Below, in pieces: positions 7,850-14,378 of a stretch of DNA of 64,000 nt. Every line of letters starts with the position of its first letter. Position 1 is the stretch's first letter. The notes under the pieces were generated by a model that had not been told where the DNA came from, did no database searches, and was given only the letters and a program-made list of their open reading frames with translations. The position numbers and the translations under genes were made by a program. The DNA is from Actinomadura coerulea (GTDB taxonomy: Bacteria; Actinomycetota; Actinomycetes; Streptosporangiales; Streptosporangiaceae). The stretch covers positions 7,006,001-7,070,000 of the forward strand of contig NZ_JACHMQ010000001.1 of assembly GCF_014208105.1 (NCBI RefSeq), written 5' to 3'.

Positions 7850-8380
7850 ATGAACGTTGACAACACGCGGGCCCTCACCGGGGAGCGCGCGGATCTGCTG
7901 GCGGAGCTCGCCAAGGCGCGGCACTTCCTGCGGTTCACCACGCGGGACCTCACCGACGAGCAGGCCGGGCAGCGGACCACGGCGAGCGAGCTGTGCCTCG
8001 GCGGCCTCGTCAAGCACGTCACGTCCTGCGAGCGGGGCTGGGTCGACTTCATCCTCGAAGGTGCCGCCGCGATGGGCGACTTCACCCAGATGACCGAAGA
8101 GGACTGGAAGCGCCGGGCGGACGAGTTCAGGATGCTCCCCGGCGAGACGCTGGCCGGCGTGCTGGACGCCTACGAGGAGGTGGCCCGCCGGACCGACGAG
8201 CTGGTCCCCACGCTGCCCGACCTGGACGCCCGGCACGAACTGCCCAAGGCCCCGTGGAACACCGAGACGCACTGGTCGGTCCGCCGGGTGCTGCTGCACA
8301 TCACGAGCGAGACGGCCCAGCACGCGGGCCACGCCGACATCATCCGGGAGTCGCTGGACGGGGCCAGGAGCATGGGCTGA
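7850..8380 (+). CDS. DinB family metal-binding protein
   Basis: A 176-residue four-helix DinB-fold protein. Predicted metal ligands are the His in LVKHVTS and the pair in TSETAQHAGHADIIRE, the typical H...HxxxH arrangement of the superfamily. Members include thiol-dependent transferases and many uncharacterised proteins; here bacillithiol is unlikely and mycothiol is a plausible cofactor. ATG 7850 follows AAGGCGGGAA. A TAGCGT hexamer near 7807 may be the -10 box. Convergent with terC. Confidence 0.8.
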   Translation: MNVDNTRALTGERADLLAELAKARHFLRFTTRDLTDEQAGQRTTASELCLGGLVKHVTSCERGWVDFILEGAAAMGDFTQMTEEDWKRRADEFRMLPGETLAGVLDAYEEVARRTDELVPTLPDLDARHELPKAPWNTETHWSVRRVLLHITSETAQHAGHADIIRESLDGARSMG

Positions 8381-8386
8381 GCCCGG

Positions 8387-9406
8387 TCAGCGGGCGGCCG
8401 GTTCCTCTTCGCGGGGCTTCTTCTCGCGGCGCCCGCGCAGGGAACCGGCCTTGGCCTTCTCCTCCGGATGGTGGTGGACGCGGACGAGGCTGGCGCCGGT
8501 GGTGAACAGCAGGATCACCAGGATCACGCCCAGGGAGAGCGTCGTCGGGATCTCGGGGACGGACTTGGAGACGTCCTGGTGCAGGAACTCCAGGATCAGC
8601 TTGCAGCCGATGAACGCGAGGATCACCGACAGGCCGATCGACAGGTAGACGAGGCGTTCGAGCAGGCCCTCGATCAGGAAGTAGAGGGCGCGCAGCCCGA
8701 GCAGGGCGAACGCGTTGGCGGTGAAGACGATGAACGGGTCGTCGGTGACGCCGAACACGGCCGGGATGGAGTCCAGCGCGAACAGCACGTCCGTGCTGCC
8801 GATGGCGACGAAGACCAGCAGCAGCGGCGTCATCACGCGCTGCCCGTCCTCGTGGGCGAGCATCCGCCCGCCGTGGAAGTCCTGGCTCACCGGCAGGATC
8901 TTCCGCGCGCGGCGGACGAGGAAGGTGTCCTCCACGTCGGGTTCCTCGTTGCGGTGCCGGATGAGCTGGACCGCCGTCCAGATCAGGACCAGCCCGAAGA
9001 CCAGGAACGTGAAGGAGAACAGGTTGATCGCGGCGGCGCCGACCGCGATCAGGACCGCCCGCAGGAGCAGCGCCGCGGCGATGCCGAACAGCAGCGTCTT
9101 CTGCTGGTACTCGGCCGGCACCGAGAACCTGGCCATGATGATCACGAAGACGAAGAGGTTGTCGACCGACAGGCTCTTCTCCACGATCCAGCCGGAGAAG
9201 TACTCGGTGCCCGCCGTCGACCCGGCGAGCATCCACACCGCGCCGCCGAACAGGACCGCGACGGCGATGTAGAACACCGACCAGAACGTCGCCTCCCGGA
9301 TGTGCACCGCGTGCGGCCGCCGGACGGCGACCAGCAGGTCGAACACGAAGAGCGCGATGATCAGTGCGATCGTCGCGCCCCAGGCCCATGCGGGTATGTC
9401 GGCCAT
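8387..9406 (-). CDS. TerC family integral membrane protein
   Basis: A 339-residue protein with about seven to nine hydrophobic segments and the TerC hallmarks: acidic residues inside membrane helices (EKSLSVDNLFVFVIIMARF and GSTDVLFALDSIPAVFG). Family members such as Alx and MeeY/MeeF export manganese or help load metal into exported enzymes. The C terminus ends in a basic Arg/Lys/Glu-rich tail. The ATG at 9406 is preceded by GGAG at a proper distance; the frame extends 11 codons upstream to 9439. No yybP-ykoY manganese riboswitch is recognisable in the upstream region. Confidence 0.9.
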   Translation of the reverse strand: MADIPAWAWGATIALIIALFVFDLLVAVRRPHAVHIREATFWSVFYIAVAVLFGGAVWMLAGSTAGTEYFSGWIVEKSLSVDNLFVFVIIMARFSVPAEYQQKTLLFGIAAALLLRAVLIAVGAAAINLFSFTFLVFGLVLIWTAVQLIRHRNEEPDVEDTFLVRRARKILPVSQDFHGGRMLAHEDGQRVMTPLLLVFVAIGSTDVLFALDSIPAVFGVTDDPFIVFTANAFALLGLRALYFLIEGLLERLVYLSIGLSVILAFIGCKLILEFLHQDVSKSVPEIPTTLSLGVILVILLFTTGASLVRVHHHPEEKAKAGSLRGRREKKPREEEPAAR

Positions 9407-9534
9407 CCGGCGGCTCCAGGATCGGGGGCGGGTCGGCACTCCTATTTCCGTTCCTCGGCGGTTCTACCGCGACGGCCCCTCGCCCCGGCCGCCAGATCCG
9501 GTTCCGAAGCAGGGCGAAGGCACTCAGACGGGCC

Positions 9535-9554
9535 TGAGTACTCGCACCGATGCC
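9535..9554 (+). promoter_or_regulatory. TGAGT motif copy A, upstream of YjdF-like gene
   Basis: TGAGTACTCGCACCGATGCC begins 51 bp before the ATG at 9586. It matches copy B at 23858-23877 at 14 of 20 positions, including TGAGT at the start and ATGCC at the end, and with almost the same distance to the start codon. An overlapping inverted repeat, ACTCAG (9522-9527) with CTGAGT (9534-9539), is also present. Confidence 0.5.
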
Positions 9555-9585
9555 GCCGGCCAGGGCGGGCGGACATGCTTCGGTC

Positions 9586-10422
9586 ATGGACACCTCGCGC
9601 CGCTGGCGCCCGCCCGCCCTCGCGGCCAAGGCCGCTCTCGCCGCGCTGCTGGCGCTCGCCGTCGCCTTCCCCGACTGGGACCGGTTCGCGGACAAGGCGA
9701 TGGGCGTGCGGGTGGCCGCCTACCCCGCCGCCGTCATGGTCATCACCCTCGTCTGGGCGCTGCGCGGCCGGGGGCGGCCCTTCCCCTGGGACGTCGACCT
9801 CCTCGTCACCGCCCCCTTCGTGGTGGACGTCGCCGGGAACGCCGCCGACCTCTACGACACCGTCGGCTGGTTCGACGACGCCTGCCACTTCGGGAACTGG
9901 GCCCTGCTGAGCGCCGCCGCCGGCGTCGCGCTGCGCCGCTGGGCGGGCCTCGGCTCCTGGACGCTGGCTCTGACGTGCACCGGCCTGGGCGCGGTCGCGG
10001 CCATCCTGTGGGAGTTCTTCGAGTACGGCGTCTTCATCCTCGACACCCCCGAGACCGTCACGATCTACCGCGACACCATCGGCGACCTCATGCTCGGCCT
10101 CGCCGGGTCCGCCGTCGCGGGGCTCCTGCTCGGCCTCCGGAGCGCACGGCCGTCCGGGCACCGGGCGGCCGGCCCGGAGAGCGCGCGCCCGGACGTCCGC
10201 CCCGTGCCGGCGGACGTCCGCCTCGTGTCAGTACACGAGGGCCTGGACGTCGGGAAGGGTGATCTCTTCGACGAAGGTCGGGGCGCCGGCGATGCGGATG
10301 CCGGGCAGCACGTCGTCCGGGCCGATCTCGCGGCGGGCGGCGCACTGGGTGCAGAGCGTGACGCGGCCCGCGGCGAGGACGACGCCGAGAAGGTCGTCCA
10401 GGGAAGTGGCGTGGGGGAGTGA
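9586..10422 (+). CDS. YjdF/DUF2238-like integral membrane protein
   Basis: About 278 residues from ATG 9586. Four to six membrane helices cover residues 10-185, with polar motifs WFDDACHFGNW and WEFFEYGVF followed by YRDTIGDLMLGLAGS, resembling the DUF2238 (YjdF) family. After about residue 185 the reading frame goes on for roughly 90 residues of low-complexity sequence, the last 65 codons being antisense to dsrE. That tail looks non-functional, so a lost stop or a small frameshift is possible. Function is unknown. The 20-bp TGAGT motif lies about 50 bp upstream. Confidence 0.7.
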   Translation: MDTSRRWRPPALAAKAALAALLALAVAFPDWDRFADKAMGVRVAAYPAAVMVITLVWALRGRGRPFPWDVDLLVTAPFVVDVAGNAADLYDTVGWFDDACHFGNWALLSAAAGVALRRWAGLGSWTLALTCTGLGAVAAILWEFFEYGVFILDTPETVTIYRDTIGDLMLGLAGSAVAGLLLGLRSARPSGHRAAGPESARPDVRPVPADVRLVSVHEGLDVGKGDLFDEGRGAGDADAGQHVVRADLAAGGALGAERDAARGEDDAEKVVQGSGVGE

Positions 10423-10590
10423 GAACCCGGCGGCCCGCCCCGGCAGCGCGAACCACGCGGACTCCCCGGTCAGCCACAGGGAGACCGGGACCCCGCTCGC
10501 CGCGGCGGCCGCCGCGACCGTGAACGCCTGGTTGCACCGCTCGGGGGCGTCCGCGCCAGCCGTCACCTTGATGACCAGTGGTCTTGCCAT
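10228..10590 (-). CDS. DsrE family protein
   Basis: A 120-residue alpha/beta protein of the DsrE/DsrF sulfur-relay fold. The N terminus RPLVIKVTAGADAPERCNQAF is the usual first strand and helix, and the conserved Cys region is TLCTQCAARREI. Homologues carry persulfide sulfur or act as small regulatory subunits; the partner here is unknown. ATG 10590 is used, with GTG 10599 also possible. Its 3' half overlaps the downstream end of the convergent YjdF-like frame by 195 bp. Confidence 0.8.
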   Translation of the reverse strand: MARPLVIKVTAGADAPERCNQAFTVAAAAAASGVPVSLWLTGESAWFALPGRAAGFSLPHATSLDDLLGVVLAAGRVTLCTQCAARREIGPDDVLPGIRIAGAPTFVEEITLPDVQALVY

Positions 10591-10618
10591 GGAGGGCACT
10601 CTAGCCCGGTGTTCCGCG

Positions 10619-10624
10619 TAGCAT
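10619..10624 (+). promoter_or_regulatory. -10 box for a leaderless small membrane protein
   Basis: TAGCAT ends 8 nt before the GTG at 10633, the geometry expected when transcription begins at the start codon itself. Confidence 0.55.
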
Positions 10625-10632
10625 CCTGCGAT

Positions 10633-10731
10633 GTGGCCGGGTTGGTGAACGCGGGGATCCTCGTCGTGGTGCTGGGGCTGATGGCGGTCGCCGCCGTCCT
10701 CCTCGTGATCAAGCTGGGCCGTCTGAAGTAG
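10633..10731 (+). CDS. 32-residue single-helix membrane peptide
   Basis: The frame MAGLVNAGILVVVLGLMAVA, continuing to a KLGRLK end, is a single hydrophobic helix with a basic tail, an N-out/C-in type small membrane protein. GTG 10633 has no Shine-Dalgarno sequence but sits 8 nt behind a TAGCAT -10 box, so the mRNA is probably leaderless. Codon third positions are nearly all G or C. It lies between dsrE and another tiny membrane protein. Function is unknown. Confidence 0.55.
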   Translation: MAGLVNAGILVVVLGLMAVAAVLLVIKLGRLK

Positions 10732-10741
10732 GCCGGGCGGG

Positions 10742-10894
10742 TCAGCCGAAGGAGAGGTGGTCGACGGCGACCACGGCGGCGCAGGCGAGGAAGACGGCCG
10801 CGCCTCCGCCGTACCCGATGCCCGTGAACATCACCGCTCGGCGCCGGTACTCGCGGCGCGGACGGCGGCGCGCGCCGCTACGCTCGGTGCCCAT
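10742..10894 (-). CDS. 50-residue membrane protein
   Basis: From ATG 10894 the protein has a basic N-terminal half (RSGARRRPRREYRRR) and one hydrophobic helix (GIGYGGGAAVFLACAAVVAV) with a short DHLSFG tail. A shorter version could start at the internal ATG before FTGIGYGG. Its first codon overlaps the first codon of the divergent nitrobindin gene, so both must be read from one tight promoter region. Function is unknown and the existence of the gene rests on composition only. Confidence 0.45.
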   Translation of the reverse strand: MGTERSGARRRPRREYRRRAVMFTGIGYGGGAAVFLACAAVVAVDHLSFG

Positions 10895-11378
10895 GGACGT
10901 TGAGCTGCACCCGGACCTTGAGCCGCTGAAGTTCCTCCTCGGCACCTGGGAAGGCGCCGGCGTGGGCGGCTATCCCACGATCGAGTCGTTCAACTTCGGC
11001 CAGGAGATCTCGTTCACGCACGTCGGGAAGCCCTTCCTGGTCTACGCGAGCCGGACCTGGAAGATCGAGGAGGACGGCACGCTCGGGCGTCCGCTGGGCA
11101 TGGAGACGGGGTACTGGCGGCCGCGGCCCGACCACCAGGTCGAGGTGACGCTGGCCCACCCGACGGGGATCGTCGAGATCTACGTGGGGAACGTGGCGTT
11201 CAACCGGGTGGAGCTGCACACGGACGTCGTCGCGCGGACGGAGTCGGCCAAGGAGGTCACCGGCGGCCACCGCCTCTACGGGCTGATCGGCGAGGACCTC
11301 GGCTGGGCGTACGACATGGCGGCGATGGGCCACCAACTCCAGTCGCACCTGTCGGCCCAGCTGAAGAAGGTCTCCTGA
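10893..11378 (+). CDS. Nitrobindin / FABP-like beta-barrel protein
   Basis: A 161-residue beta-barrel heme protein of the nitrobindin (DUF1794, THAP4-like) family. It carries the signature FLLGTWEGAGVGGYP near residues 14-28 and the later ETGYWRPRPDHQVEV strand. Related bacterial proteins bind ferric heme in a solvent-open pocket and isomerise peroxynitrite to nitrate; the heme-ligand His is likely among the C-terminal residues (AAMGHQLQSH). TACGCT at 10879-10884 ends 8 nt before the ATG, so the mRNA is probably leaderless. Close to fur, which may be coincidental. Confidence 0.85.
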   Translation: MDVELHPDLEPLKFLLGTWEGAGVGGYPTIESFNFGQEISFTHVGKPFLVYASRTWKIEEDGTLGRPLGMETGYWRPRPDHQVEVTLAHPTGIVEIYVGNVAFNRVELHTDVVARTESAKEVTGGHRLYGLIGEDLGWAYDMAAMGHQLQSHLSAQLKKVS

Positions 11379-11583
11379 GCGCCGGACCCGGCGGGCCGCG
11401 CATGTGAGCGTCGGGGGAACGACCCCCGGACATGAACGATCCCCGGACCTTCCCGCCGGGTGGCGGGCGATGGACAGGACGGGTCCATCGGTCCGGGGAC
11501 CGGGTAACTGCCTGGTATTCGCCGGTCACCGTCGCGACCGGCTACCTCAGCCCGTGGGCGGAGGATCCGAGGCGGAACGGCGA

Positions 11584-11622
11584 CTAGCGGACAGTCACCT
11601 CGCGAGTCCTACAAGCAACCAT
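11584..11622 (-). CDS. 12-codon minigene MVACRTREVTVR
   Basis: Starting at ATG 11622, the frame codes for MVACRTREVTVR and stops with TAG. Twelve nt upstream lies a ribosome binding site that pairs with almost the whole 3' tail of 16S rRNA (11629-11643), and before it a promoter with AGGCAA/AGTATG (reverse complements TTGCCT and CATACT) 16 bp apart at 11680-11685 and 11658-11663. No larger gene follows on this strand before the convergent nitrobindin end. It could be a short functional peptide, a leader peptide of an RNA, or a ribosome-loading element. I do not recognise a named family. Confidence 0.6.
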   Translation of the reverse strand: MVACRTREVTVR

Positions 11623-11628
11623 TAGTTA

Positions 11629-11643
11629 GGACCACCTCCTTTC
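11629..11643 (-). promoter_or_regulatory. Extended Shine-Dalgarno sequence of the minigene
   Basis: Read on the reverse strand it is GAAAGGAGGTGGTCC. The complement of the usual 16S 3' end is GAAAGGAGGTGATCC, so 14 of 15 bases are identical and the one change still allows a G-U pair. This is far longer than the 4-6 bases most genes in the window show. Confidence 0.85.
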
Positions 11644-11657
11644 GCGCGTCTCACGAA

Positions 11658-11685
11658 AGTATGCGAAGCCCGCGCGGAGAGGCAA
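11658..11685 (-). promoter_or_regulatory. Promoter of the minigene
   Basis: On the reverse strand TTGCCT (11685-11680) and CATACT (11663-11658) are separated by 16 bp, close to a vegetative sigma-70 promoter. Transcription would begin near 11650, just before the extended Shine-Dalgarno sequence. Confidence 0.5.
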
Positions 11686-11784
11686 GCGGGTTTTCCGAGG
11701 GCTGAAACCGGACGTTCGCCCAGGCCCGGTCACGTGGCGAGGCGCAAGGCGAGCGAAGTGGGCCGGGACTTTGAAAGCACAGCC

Positions 11785-11790
11785 TAGACT
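11785..11790 (+). promoter_or_regulatory. -10 box of fur (leaderless)
   Basis: TAGACT ends 6 nt before the fur ATG. No Shine-Dalgarno sequence is present between them, and no convincing Fur or Zur box is seen nearby. Confidence 0.6.
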
Positions 11791-11796
11791 CGGTGC

Positions 11797-12213
11797 ATGG
11801 TCGAGTCGTGGCAGGAGGAGCTGCGGGCTAAGGGCTACCGGGTGACCCCGCAGCGCCAGTTGGTGCTCGAAGCGGTCACCAACCTGGAGCACGCGACCCC
11901 CGAGGAGATCTGCACCGAGGTGCAGCGCACCGCCCGCGGCGTGAACATTTCCACCGTGTACCGGACGCTCGAACTCCTGGAGGAGCTCGGGCTCGTCAAG
12001 CACGCCCACCTCGGGCACGGCCCGCCGAACTACCACCTCGCCGCCGAGGCCGAGCACATCCACCTCGTCTGCCGGGGATGCCACACCGTGGAGGACGTCG
12101 ACCCCCGCGCGGCGGCCGGCCTGGCCGACGTCCTGGCGCGCGACTTCGGCTTCGAGACCGACGTCCACCACCTGACCGTCTACGGGCGCTGCAAGGACTG
12201 CCGCGGGAGATAG
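11797..12213 (+). CDS. Fur family metal-responsive regulator
   Basis: A 138-residue Fur-superfamily repressor. The N-terminal winged helix includes GYRVTPQRQLVLEAV and STVYRTLELLEELGLV; the dimerisation half has the metal-sensing HIHLVCRGC and the second Cys pair CKDC at the C terminus, which together form the structural zinc site. Whether it senses iron, zinc or peroxide cannot be read with confidence: the absence of a neighbouring catalase or zinc importer leaves Fur, Zur and PerR-like roles open. It is followed on the same strand by ygfZ after a tandem repeat. Confidence 0.9.
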   Translation: MVESWQEELRAKGYRVTPQRQLVLEAVTNLEHATPEEICTEVQRTARGVNISTVYRTLELLEELGLVKHAHLGHGPPNYHLAAEAEHIHLVCRGCHTVEDVDPRAAAGLADVLARDFGFETDVHHLTVYGRCKDCRGR

Positions 12214-12226
12214 CCGGGCGGCATAG

Positions 12227-12268
12227 TGACGGCGGCAGGGTCACGGCGGCAGGGTCACGGCGGCATGG
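12227..12268 (+). repeat. Three 14-bp tandem repeats between fur and ygfZ
   Basis: Units TGACGGCGGCAGGG, TCACGGCGGCAGGG and TCACGGCGGCATGG at 12227-12240, 12241-12254 and 12255-12268. They start 14 bp after the fur stop codon and end about 20 bp before the ygfZ -10 box. Confidence 0.85.
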
Positions 12269-12285
12269 TTCGCGGGTCCGCGGCA

Positions 12286-12291
12286 TAGTCT
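12286..12291 (+). promoter_or_regulatory. -10 box of ygfZ (leaderless)
   Basis: TAGTCT ends 7 nt before the ATG at 12299, with no ribosome binding site between. Confidence 0.55.
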
Positions 12292-12298
12292 GGACGGC

Positions 12299-13285
12299 AT
12301 GGAGAGCCCTCTGCTGCAGTCGCCCGGAGCCGTCGCCGCCGACGCGCCCGACCAGGAGGTCGCCGCGCACTACGGGGACCCTTCACGGGAGCAACGCTCC
12401 CTTGAGGAGGGGACGGCGTTCGTCGACCGGAGCAACCGGGGCGTCGTGCGCGTCTCGGGGCCGGACCGGCTGAGCTGGCTGCACAGCCTTCTGAGCCAGC
12501 ATCTGGACGGGTTGAAGCCGTCCGAGCCGACCGAGGCGCTGCTGCTCAGCCCGAACGGGCACATCGAGCACCACCTGTTCCTCGTCGACGACGGCGAGGC
12601 CGTGTGGGCCCACGTCGAGCCGGGGACGGCCCCGGCGCTGGTGGAGTTCCTCGACCGGATGCGGTTCATGCTGCGCGTCGAGGTCGCGGACGTGTCGGAC
12701 GAGTTCATGGTGGTCACCGGGCCCGGCGGTCCCGACGACGGCCGTCCCGCCTGGCCGGATGTCGCCGGGACGACGACGCGGATCGTCCCGCGGGGCGAGT
12801 TCCCGCCGGATCTGAGGCCGGCGGGGATCTGGGCGTACGAGGCGCTGCGCATCGCCGAGCACCGGCCCCGGTTCGGGCTCGACACCGACCACCGGACGAT
12901 CCCGCACGAGGCCGGGTACGTGGAGACGGCCGTCCACCTGAACAAGGGCTGCTACCGGGGGCAGGAGACCGTCGCGCGCGTCCACAACCTCGGGCGTCCG
13001 CCGCGCCGCCTGGTGTTCCTGCACCTGGACGGCAGCGTCGACCGGCTGCCCGCGCACGGCGACCCGGTGGAGATCCCCGGCGGCCGGACGGTCGGGTTCG
13101 TCGGGTCGGCGGCCCGGCACCACGAGCTGGGGCCGGTCGCGCTGGCACTGGTCAAGCGGAACGTCCCGGTGGACGCCGAGCTGCTCGCGGGCGGCGTCGC
13201 GGCGGCGCAGGAGGTCGTCGTGTCGCCGGAGACGGGCGCGAACGCGCAGATCGCCCTGCGCCGCCGGCCGGCGGGACGCGGGTAG
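12299..13285 (+). CDS. ygfZ: YgfZ/GcvT-type folate-binding protein
   Basis: YgfZ proteins use tetrahydrofolate to support assembly or repair of iron-sulfur clusters. The family signature with its essential Cys, NKGCYRGQE, is at about residues 216-224. The 328-residue protein has the expected glycine-cleavage T-like fold (VRVSGPDRLSWLHSLLSQHL near the N terminus, beta-barrel at the C terminus). It follows fur, a common actinobacterial arrangement that links it to iron metabolism. The stop codon is part of a 16-bp tandem duplication. Confidence 0.9.
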   Translation: MESPLLQSPGAVAADAPDQEVAAHYGDPSREQRSLEEGTAFVDRSNRGVVRVSGPDRLSWLHSLLSQHLDGLKPSEPTEALLLSPNGHIEHHLFLVDDGEAVWAHVEPGTAPALVEFLDRMRFMLRVEVADVSDEFMVVTGPGGPDDGRPAWPDVAGTTTRIVPRGEFPPDLRPAGIWAYEALRIAEHRPRFGLDTDHRTIPHEAGYVETAVHLNKGCYRGQETVARVHNLGRPPRRLVFLHLDGSVDRLPAHGDPVEIPGGRTVGFVGSAARHHELGPVALALVKRNVPVDAELLAGGVAAAQEVVVSPETGANAQIALRRRPAGRG

Positions 13286-13320
13286 GCGGAATGCCAGGTA
13301 GGCGGAACACCGGGTAGCAG
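13281..13320 (+). repeat. 16-bp tandem duplication containing the ygfZ stop codon
   Basis: Unit 1 (13281-13296, GGTAGGCGGAATGCCA) includes the TAG stop of ygfZ; unit 2 (13297-13312, GGTAGGCGGAACACCG) repeats it; a partial third copy GGTAGCAG follows to 13320. Confidence 0.8.
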
Positions 13321-13396
13321 CCCGCCCCCGGGACGAATATCGTCTGATAAGACGATTTCTGACCGTTCTGTGCCCGGGGAAGGTGGATTCCTACCG

Positions 13397-13888
13397 ATGG
13401 TCCCGAACCTGGGGAAAGGGGAGCCGCCTGCGGCGCGGAGGGGAGGGACCCGGCGCCGCCCGCGCCGGGAGTCCGCCCTGACCTGGTGGGCCGTGTTCGC
13501 GGCGATCGCCGGGCTCGCGTGCTGGCAGCACTCGTGGCGCCTCGCGCTGCTCGGCGTGCTGGGCTGGTGCCTGTACGAGTTCACCCTCGTCCCCACCCTG
13601 TGCAGGGTGCTGACGCCGAAGGGCGCGTCCTGCACCGAGCGCACCCGGGGACGGCTCTTCGCCTGCGGCCCGGCCCACCAGCGGCTCCGCAACGACGCGC
13701 TGTGGCGCCTCGCCGGACTCCGCAACCCGTTCGAGCACGGCCCCGTGGGGGACGAGAGCGACACCGGGACCGTGGTGGTGTCCTCGGACGTGCGCGGCCG
13801 CCTCGTCCCGCAGGACCGCGCCCTCATCCTCCTCGCCGCGGGCGGGACCGTCGCCGCGCTCGTCGGCATGGTCTACGGATTCCGCTGA
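13397..13888 (+). CDS. Hypothetical two-helix membrane protein
   Basis: About 163 residues. After a basic N terminus there is a pair of hydrophobic segments (LTWWAVFAAIAGLACW and WRLALLGVLGWCLYEF), then a cytoplasmic or external loop rich in Arg and Cys (VPTLCRVLTPKGASCTERTRG, LFACGPAHQ), and a final helix (ALILLAAGGTVAALVGMVYG). Three Cys are spaced over the central loop. No family is recognised. ATG 13397 has AAGGTGG upstream at long spacing; GTG 13370 is an alternative start. Convergent with dtd. Confidence 0.6.
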   Translation: MVPNLGKGEPPAARRGGTRRRPRRESALTWWAVFAAIAGLACWQHSWRLALLGVLGWCLYEFTLVPTLCRVLTPKGASCTERTRGRLFACGPAHQRLRNDALWRLAGLRNPFEHGPVGDESDTGTVVVSSDVRGRLVPQDRALILLAAGGTVAALVGMVYGFR

Positions 13889-13933
13889 CCCGGGCGTTCC
13901 GGGCCGGCGGCGCGCCTTCGACCGGCCGCGCGG

Positions 13934-14359
13934 TCAGACGTCCAGGATCAGCGTGATCGGACCGTCGTTGACGAGCGCGACCTTCATGTCCGCGCCGAAC
14001 TCCCCGGTCTCGACCTTCGCGCCCAGCTCGCGCAGCTCCCGGACCACCGCGTCCACCAGGGGCTCGGCGACGGGGCCGGGCGCGGCGGCCGTCCAGGACG
14101 GGCGGCGGCCCTTCCGCGCGTCCCCGTAGAGAGTGAATTGGCTCACGACGAGCAGCGGCGCGGTCAGGTCGGAACACGACTTCTCGCCCTCCAGGATCCG
14201 CAGCCCCCACAGCTTGGACGCCAGTCTGCGGGCGCTTTCCGCGCCGTCGTCGTGCGTCACGCCGACGAGGACCAGCAGTCCCGGCCCCTCGATCGCGCCG
14301 ACGACGCGACCGTCCACGGAAACGCTCGCCCGGCTCACCCTCTGGACTACAGCACGCAT
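13934..14359 (-). CDS. dtd: D-aminoacyl-tRNA deacylase
   Basis: Dtd removes D-amino acids and glycine wrongly attached to tRNA in the cytoplasm. The 141-residue protein has the two active-site signatures: SQFTLYGDARKGRRPSW and, near the C terminus, VNDGPITLILDV, which corresponds to the Gly-cisPro loop (here GP). The N terminus MRAVVQRVSRASVSVDG is the standard Dtd start. It is divergent from the BKACE gene with only about 20 bp between start codons. Confidence 0.95.
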   Translation of the reverse strand: MRAVVQRVSRASVSVDGRVVGAIEGPGLLVLVGVTHDDGAESARRLASKLWGLRILEGEKSCSDLTAPLLVVSQFTLYGDARKGRRPSWTAAAPGPVAEPLVDAVVRELRELGAKVETGEFGADMKVALVNDGPITLILDV

Positions 14360-14378
14360 GACCATGCATTCTGCCGCC

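Larger units (their letters stand above)
11379..11796. other. Intergenic region between nitrobindin and fur
   Basis: About 420 bp. The left half (11379-11583) holds no credible gene; a short CCCGCC/GGCGGG hairpin lies near 11453-11468. The right half holds a reverse-strand 12-codon minigene with promoter and ribosome binding site, and the fur promoter at 11785-11790. Confidence 0.5.

Noticed and set aside
9407..9585. Manganese (yybP-ykoY) riboswitch before terC
   Set aside because: No recognisable aptamer core or extended stem; the region contains the TGAGT motif and divergent promoter instead.
11257..11529. 90-codon reverse frame between the nitrobindin end and the minigene
   Set aside because: Arg/Pro/Gly-rich, overlaps the 3' end of nitrobindin and lacks a ribosome binding site.
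11777..11796. Fur or Zur box at the fur promoter
   Set aside because: Only TTGAAAG and TAGACT are visible; there is no inverted repeat matching known Fur/Zur sites.
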